This document shows, piece by piece, positions 1 through 9,045 of a stretch of DNA of 64,000 bases. The DNA comes from Clostridium sp. AWRP. GTDB taxonomy: Bacteria > Bacillota > Clostridia > Clostridiales > Clostridiaceae. The translations under genes were made by a program, and so were the position numbers. Below the pieces are notes generated by a model. The model saw nothing but the letters and a program-made list of their open reading frames with translations. It ran no database searches and was not told the DNA's origin. The stretch is taken from positions 4,515,118-4,579,117 of the forward strand of contig NZ_CP029758.2 of NCBI RefSeq assembly GCF_004006395.2. Direction: 5' to 3'. The stretch's first letter is position 1. Each line of letters starts with the position of its first letter.

Positions 1-356
1 TCTGGATCAAAATTTATATATAAATCTACAATATTTTTATTATTTTCACCTAGGCTTTTCATTAGTAGCCCTATATTATTTTCATATTCATTCATATAAT
101 TTGTATCATTAATCTTTGAAACGTCAATACTCTGAAGAATTGCTTTTGACAGTTCATCTACCGTACTTTCCATTTTAATAGGTTGTATAGAATATTCATT
201 TCCTTTACTGGATGCTATATTCAACAACTTGTCAATTGCTTCCGATTTAATTACCTGTGTTGATTTTATAATGCTAACACCACCTACTATAATAGCAACT
301 AAAATAAAACAAACTACTATAGTAGAAACTATTTTTGTTATGATTTTATTCTTCAA
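1..356 (-). CDS. Methyl-accepting chemotaxis-type sensor, N-terminal part (cut by window edge)
   Basis: Only about the first 118 codons are inside the window; the gene continues beyond base 1. A TTG start at 356 is chosen because a strong AGGAGG lies about 11 bases upstream and no in-frame ATG precedes it. Residues about 5-27 form one hydrophobic membrane segment (IVSTIVVCFILVAIIVGGVS). A helical, polar stretch then resembles the start of the extracytoplasmic sensing domain of Cache-type chemoreceptors. This is a family-level inference: the HAMP and signalling domains, which would prove it, lie outside the window. Confidence 0.6.
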   Translation of the reverse strand, partial: MKNKIITKIVSTIVVCFILVAIIVGGVSIIKSTQVIKSEAIDKLLNIASSKGNEYSIQPIKMESTVDELSKAILQSIDVSKINDTNYMNEYENNIGLLMKSLGENNKNIVDLYINFDP

Positions 357-413
357 CTCGAAACCTTCCTCCTTAACGGACTAAGTTCATTTCATGTACT
401 TTTTTAAATTAAT

Positions 414-451
414 ACCCAGTGAAACTTTAAATTTAAATCATTCCACTGGGT
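414..451. terminator. Hairpin between agmatine deiminase and the sensor gene
   Basis: ACCCAGTG (414-421) pairs with CACTGGGT (444-451) around a 22-base AT-rich loop. It lies downstream of the agmatine deiminase gene and upstream of the partial sensor gene. There is no strong U-run, so termination is only a reasonable guess. Confidence 0.35.
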
Positions 452-527
452 CAATTTGAAAAGGCTATATTCTATTTTACATTTTTTCTACATTTGTGAT
501 TGTAGTATCATAAACTCTCAATACATT

Positions 528-1625
528 TTAAACTGCTGGTTGTTGTTGTGTAATGCAGTGAATATTTCCTCCACCATATACTACTTCTCGAGTATTAACT
601 CCAACTGCCTTACGTTCTGGGAACATAGCTTGAACCTGTTTCAATGCTAATGCATCATTTTCATCTCCATACTGAGGAACAATAACCCCACCATTTACAA
701 TTAAGAAATTCATATATGAAGCAATACAAATGTCTCCGTCTTCTCTTGGCATAGTTCCTTCAATGGCATCTATAGCAAAGTCACCTGAAATTGTAACTGG
801 TTTTTCTGGTAAACACAATTTGTGAACCTTTAATTTACGTCCCTTTGCATCTGTTGCTTCACATAAAGTCTTGTATGCTGCCTGTGCCTCTTCGTAGAAT
901 GGATTTTTCTTATCGTCTGTATAAATACAAGCTACTTCTCCAGGACGTATGAAACAAGCTACATCATCAATGTGTCCATTAGTTTCTTCTGGATCAATAC
1001 CATCTTTAACCCAAATTACTTTTTCACAATTCAAATAATCGCAAAGCTTTTTCTCTATTTCTTCTTTACTCATGTGAGGGTTACGACCTTCACTTAATAA
1101 ACACATTTCAGTTGTTATTACTGTACCTTCTCCATCTATATGAATTGACCCTCCTTCTAATACAAAACCTGTAGTTCTGTATGTATCAATTCCCTCAATT
1201 TCACATACCTTACGTGCTACTAAATCATCTTGGTCCCAAGGGAAATAAAGTCCATCTACAAGGCCACCCCATGCATTGAATTCCCAGTCACATCCTCTAA
1301 TTTCGCCCTTATCATTAATTACAAAAGAAGGACCACAATCACGAATCCAAGAATCATTACTTGCTATTTCAACTACTCTAATTTCTGATGGTAACTGCTC
1401 ACGGCAATTTGCATATTGTTCTTTAGAAACACACATAGTAACTGGTTCAAACTTATTGATAGCTTTTGCTACTTCAGCGTATGCTTTCTGTGCAGGTTTT
1501 GCTCCATCTCTCCAGTTATCTGGTCTTTCTGGCCATAACATCCAAGTCCTTGTATGTTTTTCAAATTCTCCAGGCATTCTGTATCCATCCTGTTTTGGTG
1601 TTGTTCCTTCAATTCTTTTTGTCAT
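528..1625 (-). CDS. aguA: Agmatine deiminase
   Basis: 365 aa, the normal length for the family. It hydrolyses agmatine to N-carbamoylputrescine plus ammonia, the first step of the agmatine deiminase pathway, in the cytoplasm. The conserved N-terminal DGYRMPGEFE and the TWMLWPERPDNWR stretch are present. The C-terminal GGGNIHC places the nucleophilic cysteine at residue 357, the position seen in characterised enterococcal enzymes; HIDDVACF supplies another active-site histidine and aspartates. The start is ATG at 1625 behind AGGAGGG. It lies 41 bases downstream of the amino-acid permease and is probably co-transcribed with it from the sigma-54 promoter at about 3240. The next pathway enzymes are 9-11 kb away on the same strand. 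Confidence 0.95.
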   Translation of the reverse strand: MTKRIEGTTPKQDGYRMPGEFEKHTRTWMLWPERPDNWRDGAKPAQKAYAEVAKAINKFEPVTMCVSKEQYANCREQLPSEIRVVEIASNDSWIRDCGPSFVINDKGEIRGCDWEFNAWGGLVDGLYFPWDQDDLVARKVCEIEGIDTYRTTGFVLEGGSIHIDGEGTVITTEMCLLSEGRNPHMSKEEIEKKLCDYLNCEKVIWVKDGIDPEETNGHIDDVACFIRPGEVACIYTDDKKNPFYEEAQAAYKTLCEATDAKGRKLKVHKLCLPEKPVTISGDFAIDAIEGTMPREDGDICIASYMNFLIVNGGVIVPQYGDENDALALKQVQAMFPERKAVGVNTREVVYGGGNIHCITQQQPAV

Positions 1626-1666
1626 AATTATAACCCTCCTAATTTTAGATCAATATTTTATGTTAA

Positions 1667-3046
1667 TTATTGATTTTGCTTTACTAGTTCTTCATTTCTA
1701 ATTTTTTTCACTCTTATAAAAATTTCTTCAAATCCATAACCTATAATAGCTCCTATTGTAATCGGCAATTTTGCTCCAACATCATCTGCAGATAATGGTA
1801 CAGCAGTCAAAATGATAGCTATTATAGCTATTATCATTGGAGCATATGCTGCTAGCTTAATAACAAAATTACTTCCACCAACCTTAAATGGTCTTTCCTT
1901 ATCAGAATCAATTTTACGAAGCTTTAAGAAAGCTGGAAACATTGGTATATAGCTTGACAAAAACATAACTAAATTTAAAGCAAAAAAGCTCCAAAATAAA
2001 TCTTGATTAGGTATAAATGGTGCAATTACAACAACAACAGTTGCAACAATACCATTCATTATAGATACTCCTATAGGCATACCATTTTTTTTACTCTTTC
2101 CAATAAATACTTTTGGCATATTTCCATCTTCTGCCGCATATTGAACTACATTATTAACACCTAATGACCATGAAATCATATTTCCAAACAATGTAAGCAT
2201 AAATATAAAAGCCATAACTCCAATAAACATTCCAGTTTTTTGGCCTGTCAATATCTGAAGAGCATCAATCATTCCACTGCTTGTGCTAATTTGAGATGTA
2301 GGTATTGCAGCACTAATACCAAAACTTGAAAATATATAAATTGCAGCTATAACAATACCACCGATAATAATTGCCTGTGGAATTTGCTTTTTTGGGTTTT
2401 CCATGCTATCTGTAAAAGTACATACAACTTCAAATCCCAACATATTGAATATTATTACTGAAATAAGTGATATACTCTTCATATCCAAAGTTGGTAAAAA
2501 GGACCTTAGGGTAAATGGATTAGCCACACCATGTGTCATAGCGCCATAAATTCCTAGACCTCCAAGTGTGAGTGCCAAAAGCATTTTTAGAACTGCTGCT
2601 CCATTAAGAATCCATACACTATCACTTACTGGATAAAAGCTAATAAATACAACAATCCAAATAAATGCAAGTTCTATTATAATTGTTGGCAATGTTGGTA
2701 TTGCGGCGCCTGTAATTATTTGTAAAATCTGAGGTATCATAACGGCCAGAGAAGCCATCCATAGTGGAAAATTAAGCCAGTAATACCAAGCTGTCCTAGA
2801 TGCCATTCTATTTCCAAAAGCTCTCTTTACCCAATCATACATACCTCCTTGTCCCTCATAAGTCGTACCAAGTTCTACTGCTATTAATCCATAAGGTAAT
2901 AAAAATGCCACTATAAGTAATATCCACCAAAAGAACTGCTGATTTCCAATTGCAGCTACAGGAGCAGCTGCTTCTGCTACAAATACTACACATATAACTG
3001 TTAAAATGACATCAAACATCCTAAACTTTTTTTTATCATTATCCAT
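1667..3046 (-). CDS. APC-family amino acid permease, probable agmatine/putrescine exchanger
   Basis: 459 aa with about 12 hydrophobic segments from residue 10 onward, typical of APC-superfamily antiporters. The N-terminal VAAIGNQQFFWW region and the GMYDWVKRAFG segment after the second membrane helix fit the family. Immediate linkage to agmatine deiminase makes agmatine uptake coupled to putrescine export the likely role, as for AguD/AgcS-type transporters in lactic acid bacteria. Substrate is inferred from context only. ATG at 3046 is preceded by AAAGGAG. A 189-base leader separates it from a strong sigma-54 promoter. Confidence 0.8.
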   Translation of the reverse strand: MDNDKKKFRMFDVILTVICVVFVAEAAAPVAAIGNQQFFWWILLIVAFLLPYGLIAVELGTTYEGQGGMYDWVKRAFGNRMASRTAWYYWLNFPLWMASLAVMIPQILQIITGAAIPTLPTIIIELAFIWIVVFISFYPVSDSVWILNGAAVLKMLLALTLGGLGIYGAMTHGVANPFTLRSFLPTLDMKSISLISVIIFNMLGFEVVCTFTDSMENPKKQIPQAIIIGGIVIAAIYIFSSFGISAAIPTSQISTSSGMIDALQILTGQKTGMFIGVMAFIFMLTLFGNMISWSLGVNNVVQYAAEDGNMPKVFIGKSKKNGMPIGVSIMNGIVATVVVVIAPFIPNQDLFWSFFALNLVMFLSSYIPMFPAFLKLRKIDSDKERPFKVGGSNFVIKLAAYAPMIIAIIAIILTAVPLSADDVGAKLPITIGAIIGYGFEEIFIRVKKIRNEELVKQNQ

Positions 3047-3233
3047 TTTAAATTTCTCCTTTCCTACTTTAATTTTCTCTTCGCTTCTTGTTCTTATAAA
3101 TTGTTTACATATTGTTTTATATAACCTTTATTCATTACACTACATTCCGGAAATAGCATAATTTGGATTATTTTTAGGGCCTAAATTTTATTTTTCATAT
3201 TACTACATTTAAATGTTTACAATATTTTTATTA

Positions 3234-3250
3234 AGCAATCCTCGTGCCAA
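3234..3250 (-). promoter_or_regulatory. Sigma-54 (-24/-12) promoter for the permease-aguA operon
   Basis: On the minus strand the sequence reads TTGGCACGAGGATTGCT. GG at 3248-3247 and GC at 3236-3235 have the invariant spacing of the consensus TGGCACG-N4-TTGCW. It points toward the permease (start 3046) and sits directly downstream of a terminator. Two sigma-54 activator genes are next door. The match is as good as any seen in known promoters. Confidence 0.88.
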
Positions 3251-3251
3251 T

Positions 3252-3291
3252 AAAAAAAAGCCTTGAATCGCGCGAATTCAAGGCTTTTTTT
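3252..3291. terminator. Intrinsic terminator (bidirectional) after the sigma-54 activator
   Basis: GCCTTGAAT (3260-3268) and ATTCAAGGC (3276-3284) form a 9-bp stem with A and T runs on either side. It insulates the sigma-54 promoter at 3234-3250 from transcription coming from the activator genes at 3524-6351. Confidence 0.85.
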
Positions 3292-3309
3292 TATACTAAT
3301 TTAAAAAAT

Positions 3310-3326
3310 TATGTCAAAGTGACATA
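3310..3326. promoter_or_regulatory. Palindrome, candidate enhancer (UAS) for the sigma-54 activators
   Basis: TATGTCAAAGTGACATA is a perfect inverted repeat with a 3-base centre. It lies about 65-75 bases upstream of the -24 element, a usual place for an activator site. A close relative, TTTCAAAATGACATA, occurs at 12747-12761 upstream of the other sigma-54 promoter. Confidence 0.5.
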
Positions 3327-3523
3327 AAAATATATAAACACCGTATTATATCTAGGTTTCTGGATTTAAAAATGCATTTCATATTGAAATATATGATAAA
3401 ACTATATACTTTAAATATAAAATACAATATCATCTAATTGTATTTTACTGTACAAAAAATTAAAATTAGTATGTTATTATATTTTTCATGCTAATTTTAA
3501 ATATAATAACATACTAATCTTTA

Positions 3524-4861
3524 TCAAGAAATATTAATCATGTCGGGGGGGTCGAGGTGATATTTAGCAATTTTTCTGTAAACTGATGACCTGCTTATTC
3601 CAAGAACCTCTGCAACTCTAATCTTTCCAGCTTCATCCCATCCAAACCAATCTAGTGTTTTTCTAAGCACCTCCTTCTCCATTTCCTCAATTGGCACAAT
3701 ACCCTCTGGCTTTATTTTTACTTCATTTTCTCCTATAAACTCATTTGGCAAACTTGCCTCAGTTATATAATTGCTGTTTTCAAAATTCATTGCATATTCA
3801 ATTACATTTCTAAGTTCCCTTACATTCCCCTCCCACTTATGAATCTTAAATAATTTTTTAACTTTAGGACTTAAGCCAATTATATTTTTTCTAAACACCT
3901 TACAATACTTTTCAATTAAATAATCACTTATGAGAAAAATATCATCTTTTCTTTCTATCAAGCTGGGAATTTTAAAACATATTACATTTAGTCTATAATA
4001 TAGATCTTTTCTAAATTTACCTTCCTCTACCATCTTTTTAAGTTCTATATTTGTTGCCCCTATTATTCTAACGTTTACACCAACTTCTTTATTTGAACCT
4101 ATTCTGCATATTTTTCTATCTTCTATAACTCTTAATATTTTATTTTGCATAAACTGGCTCATATTTTCTATTTCATCTAAAAAAATTGTTCCTCCATCAG
4201 CTTCTTCGAACTTTCCAACTTTTCCATTGGAGTTTGCACCTGTAAAGGCTCCCTTTTCATAACCAAAGAGTTCACTCTCCAGAAGTGAATCAGGTATAGC
4301 ACCACAGTTGACTACTATAAACTTTTTATTCCTCCTTGGTGAAATATCATGAATAGCTTTTGCAAACAGTTCTTTTCCTGTGCCTGTCTGTCCTAATAAA
4401 AGAATGGTAGAATCGTATCTTCCAACTATTTTAACTTTTTCCTTGAGATTTAGCATAACACTACTTTCGCCAATAATTCTAGAAAGGTACTCTCTTTCTT
4501 TACTATTTCCTGCATTTGCTTTCTTTTCAACAGTGCATAAAATATACTTTATTCTTTTTTCTTCTATTAGATGTTTAATTGCATATGTAATACTGTCTTC
4601 TATATCAATTAACTTTACTTCTTTATTTTTTTCATCATCTTTATAAAAATCCTTTTCTATACCATCTATAAATTTTTCAATTTTGCTCATATCACTATAA
4701 GTATTAAAAATATTTCCGCATTTTTCATTGAAGTAAGCTATATTTTTAATTAGATCAAAAAATATTACGCCTCTATCATACATATCCATGATATTAATAT
4801 ACTTATCAAGAATACTGTTATCAAAAGTATTTTTTTTATCATAATATTTTAAAGTAAACAT
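3524..4861 (-). CDS. Sigma-54-dependent transcriptional activator (copy B)
   Basis: 445 aa from the ATG at 4861. This start matches that of the neighbouring paralogue and leaves room for AGGG upstream; an ATG 9 bases earlier has no spacing to its ribosome site. Residues 1-110 form a PAS-like sensory region without a recognisable ligand motif. The central AAA+ domain has Walker A GQTGTGKE, the sigma-54 contact motif GAFTGA, Walker B GGTIFLDEIE and a YYRLNV segment. A Fis-type helix-turn-helix (VAEVLGISRSSVYRKI) ends the protein. It should hydrolyse ATP to open sigma-54 promoters, most likely those of the two agmatine blocks. Its AAA+ segment is identical at DNA level over 440 bases to the next gene. 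Confidence 0.9.
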   Translation of the reverse strand: MFTLKYYDKKNTFDNSILDKYINIMDMYDRGVIFFDLIKNIAYFNEKCGNIFNTYSDMSKIEKFIDGIEKDFYKDDEKNKEVKLIDIEDSITYAIKHLIEEKRIKYILCTVEKKANAGNSKEREYLSRIIGESSVMLNLKEKVKIVGRYDSTILLLGQTGTGKELFAKAIHDISPRRNKKFIVVNCGAIPDSLLESELFGYEKGAFTGANSNGKVGKFEEADGGTIFLDEIENMSQFMQNKILRVIEDRKICRIGSNKEVGVNVRIIGATNIELKKMVEEGKFRKDLYYRLNVICFKIPSLIERKDDIFLISDYLIEKYCKVFRKNIIGLSPKVKKLFKIHKWEGNVRELRNVIEYAMNFENSNYITEASLPNEFIGENEVKIKPEGIVPIEEMEKEVLRKTLDWFGWDEAGKIRVAEVLGISRSSVYRKIAKYHLDPPDMINIS

Positions 4862-4940
4862 ATACAACATCCCTTTTTAGCTTAATTTTTTAATTTATAA
4901 ACTTATAGTACTTTTTACAAGCAACATTTATACCAAATAA

Positions 4941-4975
4941 AAAAACCCTATAAACATATGATTTAAAGGGTTTTT
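4941..4975. terminator. Terminator between the two sigma-54 activators
   Basis: AAAACCCT pairs with AGGGTTTT, flanked by A and T runs. It lies downstream of the activator ending at 5014 and about 80 bases before the start of the second activator, which would limit read-through. Confidence 0.7.
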
Positions 4976-5013
4976 CATTATATTAAATTATAAATTCATC
5001 TCAATTTGACATC

Positions 5014-6351
5014 TCAATTTGAAATATTGTTTACACTATATTCAAGTCCATACTTTATAACTTTTCTGTAAACTGATGACCTGCTTATTCCAAGAGCTTC
5101 TGCGGCTTTAATTTTTCCAGCTTCATCCCACCCAAACCAGTCTAACGTCTTTCTAAGTATTTCCTTTTCCATTTCCTCAATTGATATAATATCTTTTGGC
5201 TCTATTTTTACTTCATCTTCTCCTATAAATTCATTTGGCAAACTTGTCTCAGTTATATAATTGCTGTTTTCAAAATTCATTGCATATTCAATTACATTCC
5301 TAAGTTCTCTTACATTACCATCCCACTTATGAATCTTAAATAACTTTTTAACTTCAGCACTTAAATCAATTATATTTTTTTTAAATATCTTACAATACTT
5401 TTTAATCAAATAATCACTTATGAGAAAAATGTCATCTTTTCTTTCTATCAAGCTGGGAATTTTAAAACATATTACATTTAGTCTATAATATAGATCTTTT
5501 CTAAATTTACCTTCCTCTACCATCTTTTTAAGTTCTATATTTGTTGCCCCTATTATTCTAACGTTTACACCAACTTCTTTATTTGAACCTATTCTGCATA
5601 TTTTTCTATCTTCTATAACTCTTAATATTTTATTTTGCATAAACTGGCTCATATTTTCTATTTCATCTAAAAAAATTGTTCCTCCATCAGCTTCTTCGAA
5701 CTTTCCAACTTTTCCATTGGAGTTTGCACCTGTAAAGGCTCCCTTTTCATAACCAAAGAGTTCACTCTCCAGAAGTGAATCAGGTATAGCACCACAGTTG
5801 ACTACTATAAACTTTTTATTCCTCCTTGGTGAAATATCATGAATAGCTTTTGCAAACAGTTCTTTTCCTGTACCTGTCTGTCCCAATAAAAGAATGGTAG
5901 AATCGTATCTTCCAACTATTTTAACCTTTGCCTTGAGATTTAACATGACATCGCTTTCACCAATGATTTTAGAAATATATGAACTTTTTTCGATATTTCT
6001 TTTATTGGACTTCCTTTCAATAGTACATAAAATATACTTTATTTTTTTTCCTTCTATTAAATGTTTAATTGTATATGTAATATCAGTTTCTAAGCCTGTC
6101 AAATTTACTTCTTTATTTTCTCTATCATCTTCATAAAAATCTTTTTCTATACCATTTATAAACTTTTCAATTTCGCTCATACCACTATCAGTATTAAAAA
6201 TATTCTTACATTTTTCATTGAAGTAAGCTGTATTTTTAATTAAATCAAAAAATATTACGCCTTTATCATACATATTCATAATATTGATATATTTATCAAG
6301 AATACTGTTATTGAAAGCATTTTTTTCATCATAATACTTCAAAATGAACAT
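5014..6351 (-). CDS. Sigma-54-dependent transcriptional activator (copy A)
   Basis: 445 aa from the ATG at 6351, the equivalent position to copy B (shared MF-LKYYD start). Domain order is the same: N-terminal PAS-like region (1-110), AAA+ domain with GQTGTGKE and GAFTGA, and C-terminal Fis-type helix-turn-helix (AAEALGISRSSVYRKV). The N-terminal third and the DNA-binding region have drifted from copy B, suggesting different signals or slightly different sites. The AAA+ core is kept identical. It is transcribed divergently from the amidohydrolase at 6500, so the 148-base gap may hold both promoters. Confidence 0.9.
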   Translation of the reverse strand: MFILKYYDEKNAFNNSILDKYINIMNMYDKGVIFFDLIKNTAYFNEKCKNIFNTDSGMSEIEKFINGIEKDFYEDDRENKEVNLTGLETDITYTIKHLIEGKKIKYILCTIERKSNKRNIEKSSYISKIIGESDVMLNLKAKVKIVGRYDSTILLLGQTGTGKELFAKAIHDISPRRNKKFIVVNCGAIPDSLLESELFGYEKGAFTGANSNGKVGKFEEADGGTIFLDEIENMSQFMQNKILRVIEDRKICRIGSNKEVGVNVRIIGATNIELKKMVEEGKFRKDLYYRLNVICFKIPSLIERKDDIFLISDYLIKKYCKIFKKNIIDLSAEVKKLFKIHKWDGNVRELRNVIEYAMNFENSNYITETSLPNEFIGEDEVKIEPKDIISIEEMEKEILRKTLDWFGWDEAGKIKAAEALGISRSSVYRKVIKYGLEYSVNNISN

Positions 6352-6453
6352 ATACAATCACTCTTTTCTTCTAATTCACTTTATAATATCATAATTTTCT
6401 ACAAATTTCTACAAATATTAAAATTCACTTTTAATTATATTTTACTTAATCAT

Positions 6454-6470
6454 TTGGTATAGTTTATGCT
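6454..6470 (+). promoter_or_regulatory. Possible sigma-54 promoter of the amidohydrolase gene
   Basis: TTGGTATAGTTTATGCT has GG (6456-6457) and GC (6468-6469) at the required 12-base distance, with a weaker -24 box (TGGTAT) and ATGC instead of TTGC. It ends 29 bases before the ATG at 6500. The adjacent sigma-54 activator genes make it plausible, but the match is weaker than the two agmatine promoters. Confidence 0.45.
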
Positions 6471-6499
6471 TCATTATTTAATTTGAAGGAGTGATTTAA

Positions 6500-7369
6500 A
6501 TGAAAATAATTGATTCACATTTACATTTTTCAAATATTAATAGTTTTAAAGAAGCAGCCTTAAACTTATCAAAAGTAAACTACTCCAGTACAGGATTAAA
6601 GGAGGAATTTGAAAAAAGCCACGTAATCATGGGCATAGGTATGGGATTAACAGAAAAAGAAATTGGAGGATTTCCAGATTTAAATTCTAATAATCCTATG
6701 GATTTAGATCTTGAAGAAAAAATACCTGATAATCTAGTTTACTGTTTAGGAATTAATCCACAAAAATTAAATGATGAAGAACTATCAAAAATTGAAAAAA
6801 GAATTAAAAATAGTAAAGTAGTAGGATTAAAAATTTATCCGGGATATTATCCTTATTATGTTTGGGACAAAATATACGACCCTATATATAAATTAGCTTC
6901 ATCTTATAAAATACCAGTTGTCATCCATGGCGGTGATCCATATTCAAGCAAAGCCCTTGTAAAATATTCTCATCCAATACACATAGATGAACTTGCAGTA
7001 AACCATAGAGATATAAATTTTGTTATTGCTCACTTTGGAAACCCATGGATAATGAGTGCTGCTGAAGTGATATATAAAAATTCCAATGTTTACACTGATC
7101 TTTCAGGACTTTTAGTAGGAAATCAAAATGATATCGAGGCATTTAAAAATGACCAGTATTTTATCCAGCATATTCAAAGAGGAATTACATTTATTAAAGT
7201 TATTCCAAATTGGTACGAAAAATTTCTATTTGGAACAGACTGGCCATTGGTACCTATAAAAAATTATGTTGAACTTATAAAGTCCCTTTTTGATGAAAAA
7301 TTTTATGATTATATCTTTTATAAAAATGCTTTAAAAGTATTTCCTAAATTGAATAACTTTTTTAGGTAA
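6500..7369 (+). CDS. Metal-dependent hydrolase, amidohydrolase-2 (TIM barrel) family
   Basis: 289 aa. Features of the amidohydrolase superfamily are visible: the N-terminal metal site IDSHLHF, a lysine in GLKIYPGYYPY, a histidine in PVVIHGGDP, HFGNPW and the C-terminal aspartate in FGTDWPL. Members hydrolyse or decarboxylate small carboxylic or amide substrates; the substrate here cannot be told. It lies between the agmatine pathway blocks and may carry a sigma-54 promoter, so a link to polyamine or amide breakdown is possible but unproven. ATG at 6500 has GAAGGAG upstream. A long hairpin follows its stop. Confidence 0.75.
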   Translation: MKIIDSHLHFSNINSFKEAALNLSKVNYSSTGLKEEFEKSHVIMGIGMGLTEKEIGGFPDLNSNNPMDLDLEEKIPDNLVYCLGINPQKLNDEELSKIEKRIKNSKVVGLKIYPGYYPYYVWDKIYDPIYKLASSYKIPVVIHGGDPYSSKALVKYSHPIHIDELAVNHRDINFVIAHFGNPWIMSAAEVIYKNSNVYTDLSGLLVGNQNDIEAFKNDQYFIQHIQRGITFIKVIPNWYEKFLFGTDWPLVPIKNYVELIKSLFDEKFYDYIFYKNALKVFPKLNNFFR

Positions 7370-7402
7370 ATGTTATGAGTATTTAACTCATAACATTTAC
7401 CT
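7364..7402. terminator. Long hairpin after the amidohydrolase gene
   Basis: AGGTAAATGTTATGAGT (7364-7380) pairs completely with ACTCATAACATTTACCT (7386-7402), a 17-bp stem with a 5-base loop that overlaps the stop codon. There is no long U-run, so it may stabilise the 3' end as well as terminate. Confidence 0.6.
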
Positions 7403-7506
7403 ATTCTATTCTCAATGGGACTATATTCTTATTGAAAATAACTACATTTAACATTATTATAAGAGTATCACAATATTAACTACACTAGATAATCCGGAGG
7501 GATAGA

Positions 7507-8949
7507 ATGAAAAAATTGAAACTTAAATCTGACAAAGTAATAACATTTTATGAATACATAATAAAAAGATTCTTATTTATAATAATTTTATGTGTAGCAT
7601 TAACATCAGTAATTTATTATGTATATTGTACAAATATAATGATAAATGATACAAAAGATGCCCTAAAAAAAGTTGCAGTAGCATCCCAATATATTATAAA
7701 TGGAGACGAACACGAAAAAATAACTACTTATACTTCAAAGCAATATAAAGAAATGTGTAATATCCTTACAGAATTCAGACGTAAAAGTAATGTATCTGAT
7801 GTATATACTATGATAAAATCAGATAACTCACATACAAAGTTTGTACTTGCTTCCTATGATGCACAATCAACCTTTATGAAAGATTATATGTTTAATGATA
7901 AAATGAAGTCAGCATACTATAATGGGAAAGTTACAGTTTTAGATACTCCTATTACTGACCTTGAAGGTACATTTTATTCAGCATATGCTCCTCTTTATAA
8001 TTCCAGGGGAAAAGTAGTAGCTTTAATTGGAGTAGATATATCAGCACAGGAAATAATAAATTTAAAACATAAAGTATTTATAACATTTATTTTATTGTTT
8101 TTACTCACCTGTTTAATTGGAATACTTATTAGTTATTTCTCTGTTAAACCTATAAATAAGGTTATAAAATCATTAAATGGGCTTGTATTAAAAGTTTCAC
8201 AGGGTGATTTCTCCTCAGACTTTGATGAATCTATTATTAAAATCAAGGAGATAAAAGATTTTACTCATACTATTAACACTATGAATAAAAACATAAGCTT
8301 TTTAATAAAAATAATTTCTCAAAATTCCAGAGAAATTGAATTAAAAGCAGAAAAATTGAACTCTTTAGTAGATAAAGTAAATTTATCTGCTCAAGTAATT
8401 ACATCAATAGTTGAGGAAATGGTTTATACCTACGAAAATATAAGAAATTTTACTATAGAAACTATAAGAAAAAATAAAAATAATTATACAACAAACCTTG
8501 AAAAAACTTATACTGGTTTTAAAAACTTAGTTGACAATTTCAATGAAGAAGTTAAAAAAGTTACTGACAACTTTAATAAGTTGAAACTTGTATGCTTAAA
8601 TAATACAAAAAGCCCTGACACCAAACTTATTAAAAAGTATATGGATAATCTTGATAACGAATTAGAAGAGATAAATAACATGTTTAATCTGTCATTAGAT
8701 ATTTTACATGAACTAAATGCCAATGATATAAGAAATAATAAATTATCGGAAAACGAACTATTTAATTATAACAATAAAATAATTGAAAAGTTTGACAAAG
8801 TCAATAGTGCTAATGTTTACATATCTGATGGCATAAACGATCAGGCAAAAGCAATTGAAGGAATTCTCGAAGAAATAGTAAATTTAAAAGAGATTTCAAA
8901 TAATTTAAATAAGAACCTTAAAAAAATTAACTACTATAAGAAAAGCTAA
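7507..8949 (+). CDS. Membrane receptor-like protein with Cache-type sensor and HAMP, no chemotaxis signalling tip
   Basis: 480 aa. A first membrane helix (about residues 20-40), an extracytoplasmic region of about 150 residues with the Cache-like segment YSAYAPLYNSRGKVVALIGVD, a second membrane helix (about 190-214) and a HAMP region lead into about 215 residues of coiled coil. The conserved hairpin tip of methyl-accepting chemotaxis proteins (QTNLLALNAAIEAAR type) is absent, and there is no kinase, GGDEF or other output domain. It is best described as a receptor whose cytoplasmic part is a plain coiled coil: either a degenerate chemoreceptor or a partner-binding sensor. The reading frame is intact. 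GGAGG precedes ATG 7507. Confidence 0.7.
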   Translation: MKKLKLKSDKVITFYEYIIKRFLFIIILCVALTSVIYYVYCTNIMINDTKDALKKVAVASQYIINGDEHEKITTYTSKQYKEMCNILTEFRRKSNVSDVYTMIKSDNSHTKFVLASYDAQSTFMKDYMFNDKMKSAYYNGKVTVLDTPITDLEGTFYSAYAPLYNSRGKVVALIGVDISAQEIINLKHKVFITFILLFLLTCLIGILISYFSVKPINKVIKSLNGLVLKVSQGDFSSDFDESIIKIKEIKDFTHTINTMNKNISFLIKIISQNSREIELKAEKLNSLVDKVNLSAQVITSIVEEMVYTYENIRNFTIETIRKNKNNYTTNLEKTYTGFKNLVDNFNEEVKKVTDNFNKLKLVCLNNTKSPDTKLIKKYMDNLDNELEEINNMFNLSLDILHELNANDIRNNKLSENELFNYNNKIIEKFDKVNSANVYISDGINDQAKAIEGILEEIVNLKEISNNLNKNLKKINYYKKS

Positions 8950-8970
8950 TATTATATTTAGACAGTACTA

Positions 8971-9017
8971 AAAAGTACCATATAAATTTCCAACCTGGAA
9001 TTTTATATGGTACTTTT
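8971..9017. terminator. Bidirectional terminator after the receptor-like gene
   Basis: AAAAGTACCATATAAA (8971-8986) pairs with TTTATATGGTACTTTT (9002-9017), a perfect 16-bp stem. Before the IS256 element inserted at 9046, this hairpin would have lain close behind carbamate kinase, which is convergent with the receptor gene, and could have served both. Confidence 0.8.
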
Positions 9018-9045
9018 AATCTAGCAAATATTTTAATAGATATTA

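Noticed and set aside
1276..1701. Plus-strand 141-codon frame opposite agmatine deiminase
   Set aside because: Shadow of the strongly conserved aguA coding strand; no ribosome site or family match.
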